Of a DNA stretch of 64,000 bases, positions 22,344-33,000 are shown piece after piece. The DNA is taken from the NCBI RefSeq assembly GCF_937616625.2, contig NC_065571.1, forward strand, positions 41,136,651-41,200,650, in the 5' to 3' direction. Position numbers and translations under genes: made by a program. The notes below the pieces were generated by a model. That model did no database searches. It was not told where the DNA came from and was given only the letters and a program-made list of their open reading frames with translations. Position 1 is the first letter of the stretch. Each line of letters begins with the position of its first letter. This DNA is from Mercurialis annua. Lineage: Eukaryota > Streptophyta > Magnoliopsida > Malpighiales > Euphorbiaceae.

Positions 22344-24364
22344 AGGACGGCATTGAAGTAGATAGAGCAAAAACGGAAATCATCGAGAAATTACCACCAC
22401 CAACTACCGTAAAAGGCGTTCGGGCCTTCTTAGGGCACGCCGGGTTTTATCGACGATTCATCAAAAATTTCTCTTCCATTGCTCGTCCTTTAACTAATTT
22501 GCTTGTTAAAGATATTCCTTATGAATTTACTAATGATTGCCTTGTTGCTTTTTCTATGTTGAAGGAAGCCCTTATCTCGGCCCCAATTATTTCATCACCC
22601 GATTGGACTCTCCCTTTCGAACTCATGTGTGATGCAAGCGATATAGCACTTGGGTGCGTATTGGGGCAAAGGAAGGAGAAAAAGCTTCATGTGATATACT
22701 ATGCGAGCCGAACATTGGCGGGTGCTCAACTCAATTACACCACCACCGAAAAAGAGATGCTTGCGGTGGTGTTCGCATTGGATAAATTTCGGTCGTACTT
22801 ACTTTGCTCTAAGGTTATCATCTATACGGACCATGCGGCCCTTCGATACCTTTTTGCAAAGCAAGATGCTAAACCGAGACTAATCCGATGGGTGCTTCTT
22901 ATGCAAGAGTTTGACATTGAAATTCGCGACAAGAAAGGAACGGAAAACGTCGTCGCCGACCACTTGTCAAGGTTAGAAATTCCGGAACCAATTATAAGTG
23001 GCGTAGAGATTAATGAAACGTTTCCGGATGAGATGTTGATGGTACTTTCGGAAGTAGAAACGCCATGGTATGCGGATATCGCAAACTATCTATCTTCCGA
23101 AATAATGCCGCCGGATTTGACTTACCACCAAAGGAAGAAGTTCTTGAGCGATGCTAAACGGTTTCTATGGGAGGAACCGTACCTCTTCAAGGTGTGTGGA
23201 GATGGGATTTTGAGGAGATGTGTCCCACTACAAGAGATGATGCCTATACTTAGTCAATGCCATTCCTCGGACTATGCGGGTCACTATGGAACATCAAGGA
23301 CCGCCGCTCGTGTGCTAGAGTGCGGATTCTTTTGGCCTACGCTATTTCGCGATGCAAAAGACTTTGTTAGTCATTGCGATCGATGCCAAAGAGTGGGGAA
23401 CATATCTAAGAGAGATGAAATGCCGCTTACCAACATTCAAGAGGTGGAACTTTTCGATGTATGGGGAATAGACTTCATGGGTCCATTTCCTATGTCGTTT
23501 GGAAAGCAATACATATTGGTGTGCGTAGATTACATTTCAAAATGGGTAGAGGCGGAAGCATTACCCACTAACGATGCCAAAGTAGTGTTGGATTTTCTCA
23601 AACGTTTGATGAATTGATACGGGACTCCTAGAGCAATAATAAGCGACGGTGGATCTCACTTTTGCAATAGGCAATTCGATGCCTTGATGCGGAAATATAA
23701 AGTCTATCATCGGGTCGCTACTCCGTACCATCCTCAAACAAGCGGGCAAGTTGAAGTTTCTAACCGTGAGCTAAAGAGAATTCTAGAGAAAACGGTTAAT
23801 AACACAAGGAAAGATTGGTCACTAAAACTAGATGATGCATTATGGGCATATCGTACGACTTTTAAAACGCCCCTCGGAATGTCTCCATATCGTATTGTTT
23901 TTGGGAAAGCATGCCATCTTCCGGTGGAACTTGAACATAGAGCATATTGGGCCATTAAAAAGCTCAATTTTGACCTTAAAGCGGCGGGGGAGAAACGTAT
24001 GCTTCAACTCAATGAGTTGGACGAATTTCGGTTAAATGCTTATGAAAACGCCAAGCTTTACAAAGAAAAGACGAAACGATGGCACGACGCTCATATCGTT
24101 CCTAAAACTTTTTCGGAAGGCTCTTTTGTCTTGCTCTACAACTCACGCCTCAAATTATTTCCCGGGAAATTAAAATCCCGTTGGAGCGGTCCTTTCAAAA
24201 TTCGAACGGTGGCAAGTCATGGAGCTTTGGAATTGGAGAACTCTAGTGGTGAAATCTTCAAAGTAAATGGACAACGGTGCAAGCCGACCTTTGACGGATC
24301 AAGTGGTGGAACAAATCACGTTCACCGCTCCTACATAAATTCCGGGCCACGGTCTAGCTTTTGA
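22344..24364 (+). pseudogene. Truncated Athila pol (RT end, RNase H, integrase)
   Basis: The copy begins abruptly inside the reverse transcriptase (at the position equal to 33444 of the full element) and continues through RNase H ([23 protein letters not shown]), the integrase zinc finger (HYGTSR...CDRC), the core ([21 protein letters not shown]) and the C-terminal WSGPFKI block. One substitution, CGA to TGA at 23615-23617, stops the frame; it is a CpG to TpG change. The same frame reopens and runs to the normal end at 24364. Otherwise it differs from the intact copy at only two more coding positions (near 23691 and 24116). It has no start, so it cannot be expressed as a normal polyprotein. 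Confidence 0.95.
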
Positions 24365-25131
24365 CCGAAAATAAAGCGCACTCGAGAGGCAATCTCGAGA
24401 GGTTACGTGTTTTGTTTTTTTTTTATTATTATTATTTATTTTATTTTTATTCTTTTTATGCTTATTTAATTTTGATTTGTTTATTTATTTCCGTTTAATT
24501 CCGGGGTGAGTTTTTGTGTTTATGCAGGTATATAAAAGATTTCAGGAGGTTCTCGTTCGGAACAGCTCTTTTCTCGAACGAGAAAGCCAAAAATTGGCCT
24601 TGGTCTCGTTCGAGAAAGATCTTTCTCGTTCGAGACTCAGCCCTCGGATTCTATTTTTTCGAACGTGAAGGCCTTTCTCGTTCGGGACTAGGCAAATTTT
24701 GCCTTTGTCCCGTTCGGAAAAGACCATTCCCGTTCGAGACACAAGGCAATTTTGCCTAGTTTCGATAGGGTTTCGAACGGGACAAAATTAATACTGAGAA
24801 ATAAGCCTAATCCCGTTCGGGATTAAATTATTCCCGTTCGGGAAGCATCAGATATTTTGAAAAATTTGAATTTTGAATTTAAATATGGTAGATTTCTTGG
24901 GACTTGTATTTCTTTTGAAACTTGTGTTTCTTTTAATATTTGTGTTTCCTTGAGATTAGTACTTTGACAAAATTGAATTTTTCACTTGGATTGATGACTT
25001 GGAAAATCTAAACCACTAATTAGTGCTTAAAATTCACTTGGATTGATTACATGGTTTCAATCTAAATCGTTAAATCAAATGGAGAGTTTGAAATTAGTGG
25101 AGGGAAATCTTGAGATTTGATTTATTTTTCC
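24365..25131 (+). other. Athila intergenic region between pol and ORF2 (copy 1)
   Basis: A T-rich stretch (24413-24500) precedes a cluster of CpG-centred palindromes (24550-24843), then an AT-rich stretch up to a TATA box at 25132. No coding is supported. The same layout recurs at 35465-36231. Confidence 0.85.
24550..24843. repeat. Palindrome cluster, CTCGTTCGAG/CCCGTTCGGG type (copy 1)
   Basis: Members include ttctcgaacgagaa (24571-24584), a 34-bp near-palindrome centred on agatct (24603-24636) made of two gttcgaga-type arms, ttcgaacgtgaa (24758), cccgttcgggat (24812) and cccgttcgggaa (24833). Interleaved are AT-core inverted repeats ggcaaattttgcc (24690) and ggcaattttgcc (24745). The spacing is irregular and the units are not identical. 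Confidence 0.85.
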
Positions 25132-25139
25132 TATAAATA
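25132..25139 (+). promoter_or_regulatory. TATA box before Athila ORF2 (copy 1)
   Basis: TATAAATA in the context tttttcctataaatacc, 108 bp upstream of the ORF2 ATG at 25240. The interval is a pyrimidine-rich leader. Position and context fit an internal promoter, which is inference. Confidence 0.55.
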
Positions 25140-25239
25140 CCTTGCATTGTTATTCATTTTTCTTAACCAACATAATTCTTCTAATATTTTCTCTTCTTAT
25201 TCTCTTAAATTTTTCTTAGAAAATTCACATTCCGCAAAA

Positions 25240-26586
25240 ATGGTACGAAGCAAAAACGCCGAAAATCAACCAATCCGTCGTTCCAGCACGAGAAATCAAG
25301 AAGCGGCGAATCCACCCTTGCCGGCCGTGGGAAGGGGACGTACTAAATCAACCGCTCCATCCTCATCTCGGGTTAACACCTCGGAAATATTGACTACTCG
25401 CTATAACGCACCTTTCCAAATCCATACGGAGGAGGAAGGTGATTTATATTTGAGTATCAAAGAAAGGGAAATGGTAGTTCCATTTCAAATCGATTTTGAT
25501 GATATGGAAAGCCTTGGCATCAAGGATGAGGTCGAGCGCTATTTGGAGATTTTGGGTTTATCGGCATTATCAAAGGTTAGTCATCACTCTTACGATGAAA
25601 TTACTCGTGAATTCTTCTCTACTCTCAAACCGGTTAGCGGTTCTCCTACATCTATTTCTTTCCGCATCAACAACACTAGCCATACACTTAGTGTTGAAGA
25701 TTTGGTGGAAATATTTGGAATGAAGGGAACGGGGTTGATGGATTGGGATCAAAATTTTGATCAAGTGGAGATATGGAGAGAATTGACGGATCGTGATGAT
25801 TATCGGTCAAGGGGATCCAAAATTAATGAAATCAAAGACATAGCTATTGTGGTGTTTTTGAAGTGGTTTGGGCACTCGTTTGGCGGGCGTAGTGAATATT
25901 CGAAGGTGGCCAAGAGTGATCTTTTAGCTTTGAATGCTATTTTGCATCCGGAGATAGAAGCCTACCAAGTCAACACGGCGTATCGTCTTTTGAAGCGATT
26001 GAGGGAAGTTCCAACCGAATTATCCAAGATTGGCTATGGTTTCATTATACGTGCTTTGGCCGAGAAATACAATTGTATGCCTACGGCGTCTACTTTGGCA
26101 ACTTTTGAGACCATTCTAGCACGGTCTCTTAACATCAACCATTTGGATGTCGCCGGATTTGTGAAGAAGGGAGAAGTTATTCCCTATAATAGAAGGGTAC
26201 GATTGGTGACACGAACACGACGAGAAGCGGTAGCACGGGAAGAAGAAGGAGGAGAAGGAAGAAGAGCGGGGAAGGAACCCGTGGAAACTTCTCAAGCCGG
26301 AGAAGCGGCTCATGTTTCCGGGTTTGACCACCGGTTTTCTGAGTTGGTTCAGCAAAACCGGACCAGATGGGAGCAAAACCGGGTAGGTTGGGAAACTAAC
26401 CAAAAATTACTTGAAGATATCCGACGTGAACAACATGTTGGTCTTGCACAACTTCAATGGAGGCAAGATCGAATGCGGGCACGACTTAATCGGCAAGAGG
26501 ATTTTCTTCGGGGTTATTTTAATGCCGCCGGCGGAGAGCGTTATCCATCACCGGAACCATCACCGGATCCACCGGCCTTTGACTAG
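25240..26586 (+). CDS. Athila ORF2, ATHILA ORF-1-like protein (copy 1)
   Basis: 448 codons from MVRSKNAENQPIRRSS. The frame is open upstream to 25117, but the TATA box and leader lie there, so I start at 25240. The basic, Ser/Pro-rich N-terminus is followed by a globular region (residues about 60-330) with RREFFSTLK-like, VEDLVEIFGM, FLKWFGHSFGGRSEYSKVAKSDLLALNAILH and YRLLKRLREVPTELSKIGYG blocks. These resemble the plant ATHILA ORF-1 family; the molecular role is unknown. The C-terminus has charged, Gln/Arg-rich helix (QNRTRWEQNRVGWETNQ) suggestive of coiled coil, and ends SPEPSPDPPAFD. No signal peptide or membrane segment is seen, so it does not look envelope-like. It differs from the second copy (36340-37686) at two residues: Q for E and R for G. 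Confidence 0.75.
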   Translation: MVRSKNAENQPIRRSSTRNQEAANPPLPAVGRGRTKSTAPSSSRVNTSEILTTRYNAPFQIHTEEEGDLYLSIKEREMVVPFQIDFDDMESLGIKDEVERYLEILGLSALSKVSHHSYDEITREFFSTLKPVSGSPTSISFRINNTSHTLSVEDLVEIFGMKGTGLMDWDQNFDQVEIWRELTDRDDYRSRGSKINEIKDIAIVVFLKWFGHSFGGRSEYSKVAKSDLLALNAILHPEIEAYQVNTAYRLLKRLREVPTELSKIGYGFIIRALAEKYNCMPTASTLATFETILARSLNINHLDVAGFVKKGEVIPYNRRVRLVTRTRREAVAREEEGGEGRRAGKEPVETSQAGEAAHVSGFDHRFSELVQQNRTRWEQNRVGWETNQKLLEDIRREQHVGLAQLQWRQDRMRARLNRQEDFLRGYFNAAGGERYPSPEPSPDPPAFD

Positions 26587-28306
26587 AGCGAGATTTGTTT
26601 TTCTAAACCCAAACTCCGTTAATTTTCTATTTTTATTTTTCTTATTTCTTAGCTTTGGGGACATAGCTAGAAATAGTGTGAGGAGGGGGGAAGAAAAATT
26701 TATCTTTCGTTTGGGTTATTTTTTTCGGTGATTTATCTTTATTTTCAGTGTTATTAGGTAGTTTATTTTCAGTTTTAGGGTATTAATGTGGTCTATTTTC
26801 AAAGGCTTGTATTGCATTAAATCTTTGTCTTTTAATTATGAAAGTGTTAGTTGATTTGGTGTGTATCTTAATTAATTTGTCAATCTTAGATTTCCCCGAA
26901 TCGATGAATGTATGAAACGCGACTTCTTAAATTCGACAATTGATAAGCGATGCTTGCTTAATGACTTAATAATTCGTTGACATAATCCGATGAAATAAGG
27001 GTGAATTCAAAATTTAGACTTGTTCAAATCGTTGAAACATAATTGAATAACTTGATGCGGATTCATGAGATGTTGATTGTTTATTTTTATAGTCGTTTCT
27101 AAACTTTTGGCATAAGTAGCATAATTTTTGTAGGAATTGAGTTTATGGCATAACACTACACACTTTTGAGAGTTTTGAGCTTAATTTTCTTGTTGTGAGT
27201 GTTGATTTCATGTTCTATTCCTAGAACTTGCTCGGTGTCCGTTTAAAGTTACATGATTGAGTTTTCAACAATTAAATGATTATGGCAATTAGGTATAACT
27301 TTTCGTTTAGACCACTTAAATAGACTACCCTTTATCCCTTAGATTACACCAATTTGAGCCTTAAACCTTTTTATTGTTTTTACCATATTTTACCCTTTAC
27401 CGTTCTATGTTTTACCTCTTTTGTTTACCTTATCGACTTAATGAATTATCTATTATAACTATGATGAATATAGGTGATTAATAACTCAAGATTAGTGAAA
27501 AGAGAAAGTGAACTACATTGTGCTTAAAAGATAAAGTTACGCCTTGAAAAAAGAAAAAAAAAAAGAGAGATAGAAATTTGCAAGCAAAAGCTTCAAAAAG
27601 AAGAAAAAAAAAATTCTGAGATTGCAAAAAAGCAATGAGTAAAGCGTAATTCAAAAAGAAAAGAAAGTTATAAGTTCATATAAACGCAAAAGCGGAGTTA
27701 GATCGACCTATAAGTTAATAGTAGTAATAAATAGTTTATTAAGTTGATAATTAGCCTTTGTTTTATCCTTTTTACCTACCCTTTACCTTAACCACGTTAC
27801 AACCCCATTAAAGACCATATGATTTTTGTTGATTACCGAATCAAGTAGCGGAGTCCGGGACTATGAGCAAGCTTATGGTGAGTATTCATGTTTTCAAGTG
27901 TGAGTTTTTCTTTTGATTATATATACCCTAAACACTTGTTATTATATTGATGCCATTAGCTCGGATTCTACTAAATTGTGCTATGATTTGCTTAAGTGGA
28001 AAAAAATTGATTATTTTCCATGTCCCGCAAGTGATAGTGAAGCTTGAAGTGTGATTCAATTTGACCTTGTACTAATGAGTTAGTAACCGTTGTTATATTG
28101 AATTATGTCATAAAATTATTATTGTTATTTGATTTCATCATTATTTAGTTGTCGGTTTTAGAAGGTTGTTTTTCATATTATTCATAGGGTCGGGGATTTC
28201 TATTATTGATTTATCAATAAGTAATGGGCTAAATTTGCTAACATATTTTGTAGAGTAAGATTTATTTCTTGCTTGAGGACAAGCAAAGGGTAAGTGTGAG
28301 GAGGTT
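26587..28306 (+). other. Athila 3' non-coding region with polypurine tract (copy 1)
   Basis: There are 1.7 kb without coding, including an A/G-rich tract (27545-27665). Just before the LTR is a hairpin ttgcttg-agga-caagcaa (28269-28286), then the polypurine tract gtgtgaggagg (about 28294-28304). It matches 37687-39405 except for a substitution near 26697 and one base in an A-run near 27555. Confidence 0.85.
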
Positions 28307-28524
28307 TGATAGGAGTATTTTACTCATATATTTAAGGTCTATTTTACTCGGTTTTTCATCATGCGTAGTATTATTTTTATACATTATTTGGCGTTTTTAT
28401 GTTTAATAGTGTTTGTTAGTGTTTCAGTGGAAATTAGGTGAAAAACGACTATTTGGGGCAAATTTATGGTGGATTGCGTGTACGAGTAAAAGCGTAGCTT
28501 GCGGACGAAGAAATTGAAGTTTCA

Positions 28525-28793
28525 CGAACGAGATTGAGCAAAAATAGGTTGTTCCCGTTCGAAACAAAGGTTTCTCGAACGGGAACCATGCAGAATGAGC
28601 ATGAGTCTCGAACGAGAAGGCCTTGTCTCGTTCGGGACTCAAGAGGAAATCAACATCTCACGAACGTGACACAAAGGACCAAACGAGAGCAAAGCTCTCG
28701 GTTCACGTTTTTTCGAACGTGAACGAGGCTCCCGTTCGGGAACCATGTTAAAACTGGGCATGTCTCGAACGGGACTATGGCTTCCCGAACGGG
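28525..28793. repeat. Palindrome cluster in Athila LTR (middle copy)
   Basis: Members include ttctcgaacgggaa (28572), gtctcgaacgagaa (28605), tcacgaacgtga (28658), ttcacg-ttttt-tcgaacgtgaa (28702), cccgttcggg (28731) and ttcccgaacgggaa (28782). It ends 126 bp upstream of the TATA box. The core words (TCGAACGA, CCCGTTCGGG) are the same as in the cluster at 24550-24843, although the two regions are not otherwise alignable by eye. Confidence 0.85.
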
Positions 28794-28918
28794 AAAGAAG
28801 AAAATTACGCGTGCAGCAGACTTTGAATTGGACTGAAATTCTTCCTCAAATCACAATTACAACTCCTATTACAAATTGATTTGTAATACGAGTTAGAAGA
28901 CTCCGGAACTTCTCCTAC

Positions 28919-28926
28919 TATATAAA
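28919..28926 (+). promoter_or_regulatory. LTR TATA box (middle Athila LTR)
   Basis: TATATAAA in the context tcctactatataaagacc, about 610 bp from the LTR start. It is the likely core promoter for the genomic RNA that encodes gag-pol. Confidence 0.65.
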
Positions 28927-29899
28927 GACCTTGTACTAGACTCAATTTAGTATGTAGAATAATTTAGACTACATTAGTTTTATTTTCATTCTCTTAAAAT
29001 AGCGTTTTAGCTTCTGTTTCTCAGCAGTTTATAAGTAGTTTATTATTAGTTTCTGCAAAGAACGATTGTGAAGATTTCAAGTTTAATCTAGACGATTCTT
29101 CCGAAATTGACAACTCCGGTATTTATTGTTCTAATTATGTTTAATTCTTCATCTTCTTCTTTGTTTAATATAAGCTTAAGCATGTGTAACTAAATCCTTT
29201 GTTCGGGGATTGATATGAACATTTAGATTAGTTTTCGAATTGGATTAGGATTTATTAAGTGAGTAAAATTGTGTTTTAATTACTAAGATTAATGCTTGAA
29301 TTAATTTGATCACTTAGTTCATGATTTTGTGTTTAATTAACTAATTGAGAGATTGTTAATTAAATAGACATAGGTAATTAAAAACTTAGAGGAAAACGCC
29401 GTGAGAGCGGGTTGGAATTTAGGTAGTCGTTGAGTTTGCTTCATAATTACAATTTAATTATTTAATTCAGTTTTAATATTGTGAGAGCAAGTTAATAATT
29501 GATTAGCTAATTAGGTTGTGATTTTATTTGAATCTTTGAGGCTTGAGAGAGCGGGATTCAGTGCATTAGAATAGCTCGATTTATAATAAAATCACTAGAT
29601 AAATTTTGATTCATTCTTCTACTAGTTTATTTGGAATTATCAATCCTTGAGCTTTTTACCATTATTGTTTAAACTCCAATTTATTTGTTTGATTTCAGAT
29701 TTTTAGTCTAATTACTTGAGTTAATTCACTTTAGATTATAATTAGTTTACACAAATCCATTTATTTTCCTACTAGCCAATTAAAGAATATTAGAAATTAG
29801 TTGTTTAGTTCATTGTTCCTTGTGGGATCGATACTTGGTCTTCCAAGTTATATTACTTGCGCGATATCGTACACTTGCGATTATTTGCCAACAAGTTTT

Positions 29900-29917
29900 T
29901 GGCGCCGTTGCCGGGGA
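29900..29917 (+). promoter_or_regulatory. Primer-binding site, tRNA-Asp
   Basis: TGGCGCCGTTGCCGGGGA, complementary over 18 bases to the 3' end of plant tRNA-Asp, lies six bases after the LTR end. This primer is usual for Athila-type elements. Confidence 0.9.
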
Positions 29918-30061
29918 GCAATTGCGATTAAATTAATTAAAAGTATCTTATTCTTAGATTGAGTTAGTTCTATTTAATTTTAGTTATTTTTATACTTTGT
30001 GATTCTTGGATTTTACGTTGGTTTTCTTGTTTGTGTTTACGCAGGAGTTTTTGGTTAGTGT

Positions 30062-33000
30062 ATGCCTAATACACGACGTGCCAGAAAACCGCTAGAACCG
30101 TTTCAGTCAGATTTAACATCCTTCGAAAGAAGTATCCGAAAAACAGCGCGGAAATCCAAAACAATGGAGGACGACCGTAACCCTCCGTTGAATCACGAGG
30201 GGATTGTTCCACCACCACCACATGATGGCCTAGCTCTTAATAGGCCAAACGAGAGGGTTGCCCCTCTTCCCGTAAGACGTACCTTGGGTGAATTCTTCTT
30301 ACCCAACGTAGACAACGCCAACTATGGATGTTTTGCACCTCCTATACTCGCTAACAATTTTGAAATCAAGCCGGGAACGATTCAACTACTTGAGAGTCGT
30401 TGCCAATTTTATGGGTTGGAACGCGAGGATCCAAACGCCCATCTTTCAAAATTCACGGAGGTATGCAACACATTCAAAATCCATAATGTGACGGAGGATC
30501 AAATCAAGCTTCGTCTTTTTCCTTTCTCTTTGAGGGATAAGGCGAGGAATTGGTTTCAATCACTTCCAAGCACCTCAATCACAACATGGAAGCAATTGGC
30601 ACAAGCTTTTCTCAATAAGTATTTCTCTATGGGCAAGACCGCGAGGATGACCAAGGAAATTATAGATTTTCTCCAATTACATGGTGAATCTCTATACCAA
30701 GCTTGGGAACGCTTCAAAGAGCTTCAAAGAAATTGTCCGCATCATCATCTAGGGAGGGAGCATCTTGTCTCTATTTTCTACAATGGTACCAATGAGGGTA
30801 CACGGGCAACGATTGATGCGGCATCGGGAGGATCACTTATGAAGAAAACTTATGATGAGGCCAATAACTTGCTAAAGGAACTCGCTACAAATAGTTGTTC
30901 TTGGTCAACCGAGCGGTTGAGGCAACCACCTCAAAAGGGTATAATGACCCTCGAGCAAACCCAAGAATTTGAAGCAATGAAAGCGAAGAATGCGACACTT
31001 CTAGCACAACTCGAGATGTACAAACAACAAGCAAATCAAAGGAATGCTCAACTTGCGGTAGTTCAAATGGGTTGCGAGACTTGTGATGGGCACGATCATT
31101 CGGGAATGGATTGCCCCGTCCTACATCAAAACTCAAATGAGCAAGTCAACTATGTCAATGGACAAAGGCAAGGCAATGACCCATATTCCAACACCTATAA
31201 TCCGGGGTGGAGGAATCATCCTAACTTTTCGTGGAGGGAAAATTCGGGTCAAGCCAATGCCAACCCAAATATGGGAGGAGCAAATTTTCAAGGAGGAAAC
31301 CGTGGTCCACAAAACCAAGGCAACTTCAACAACTACCGACCACAACCCCCACCCGGTTTTCAAAATCGGAATACGGATGAGGGGAGCAAAATTGACAAGC
31401 TTATTGAGGAAGTTAGAACCGGTTTTAAGAACCAAGCTTCCGTCAATCACCATCTCGAGACTCAAATTTCTCAACTTGCCATCTCGCTTCAAAATAGAGC
31501 TCAAGGGGGTTTACCGTCTACAACGGAGTCAAATCCAAGGGAGCAAGTCAAAGCCATTGAACTCCGAAGCGGGAAAGAACTTGATGATCCACATGCAAGT
31601 AAAGAGAAAGCGATCGATCTAACAACGGGAACAAATGAGGAGGAAGTAACCGAACTTCCATATGTAAAACCGCCACCTCCTCCTCCATTTGTGCCGAAGG
31701 TCCCTTTCCCGGGACGATTGAAGAAGACGCCGGATAACCAAAAATTCCATAAATTTCTGGAAATTTTTAAGAAACTCCAAATCAATATAAGCTTTGCGGA
31801 TGCTTTGCGTGAGATGCCTCAATACGCAAAGTTCCTCAAAGAAATCATAACGAAGAAAAGGAGTTGGGAAGACAAAGGCACAATTTCCCTAACGGAAAAT
31901 TGTAGCTCACTCATCCTTAGTGACTTGCCCACCAAGCTTAAGGACCCAGGGAGTTTTACAATTCCATGCAAAATAGGCGATTTAAATTCAATTAATTGTC
32001 TATGTGATTTAGGAGCAAGTATCAATCTAATGCCTTTGTTTCCTTTCAGGGATATTTTTGGTGATCAAACTTTGAAGCAAACATCAATGATGCTTCAATT
32101 GGCGGACCACTCCCTAAAAAAGCCATACGGAGTGGTAGAAGATGTTCTAGTCAAAGTAGACAAATTCATCTTTCCGGTGGATTTTGTCGTACTTGACTAT
32201 GCGGCGGATAAAACATGCCCTATGATTCTTGGGCGTCCTTTCATGAACACGGGGAGGGCATTGATAGATGTGCACGCCGGACGACTCACTTTGCGTATCG
32301 ATGATGACAAAGTAGAGTTCGATATGAAAAGGATTATGCACAACACTTTTGAAGAGGTGGAATGCATGAAATTGGATATGATTGATGGAATCGTGGAAGA
32401 ACTTTTTCCGGTTTCAAAAGTCATATTCCATTCCGAGGAGACACAAGCAACTTCCGGGGAAGAATATTCCAAAGAAGATGAGCCGAAAGCCGAAAATTTG
32501 ATTAGAAGAGAGAGCGTGACACCACCTTCTTCTATCTCTCCACCAAAGGTTGAGCTTAAAACGTTACCGTCTCACTTACGGTATGCGTTTTTGGGCGACA
32601 ACATGACACTTCCCATCATCATCTCAAACAACTTGTCGGAAACACAAGAAGCGAGAGTTGTCAAAGTGGTGAAGCAACATATATTGGCGATCGGTTGGCA
32701 AATTTCGGACATCCGAGGAATTAGTCCCTCGGTAGTCATGCACAAGATCCACCTAGAAAATGAGTCAAGAGCATCGGCTCAAAGACAACGGCGTTTGAAT
32801 CCAAATATGAAGGAGGTCGTGCACAAAGAGATAGTAAAACTTCTCGACGCCGGAATTATATACCCCATATCCGATAGTACGTGGGTTAGTCCCATTCAAT
32901 GCGTTCCAAAGAAAGGGGGGATGACGGTGATTGAGAACGAGAAGGGTGAGCAAATTTCCACTAGGACGGTAACGGGATGGCGTGTTTGTATTGACTACCG

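Larger units (their letters stand above)
28307..29893 (+). mobile_element. Athila LTR, middle copy (1587 bp)
   Basis: It starts TGATAGGAG after the polypurine tract and ends GCCAACA before the primer site. It serves both as 3' LTR of the truncated copy and as 5' LTR of the complete one. Compared with the right LTR (39406-40994), the first 840 bp are identical. All seven substitutions and one 2-bp indel fall in the last 747 bp (first at 29147, last near 29878). It contains a palindrome cluster (28525-28793) and a TATA box (28919). Confidence 0.95.

Noticed and set aside
22344..24364. Two separate genes in the truncated Athila copy
   Set aside because: The two open stretches are in the same frame, separated by a single CGA to TGA substitution compared with the intact copy.
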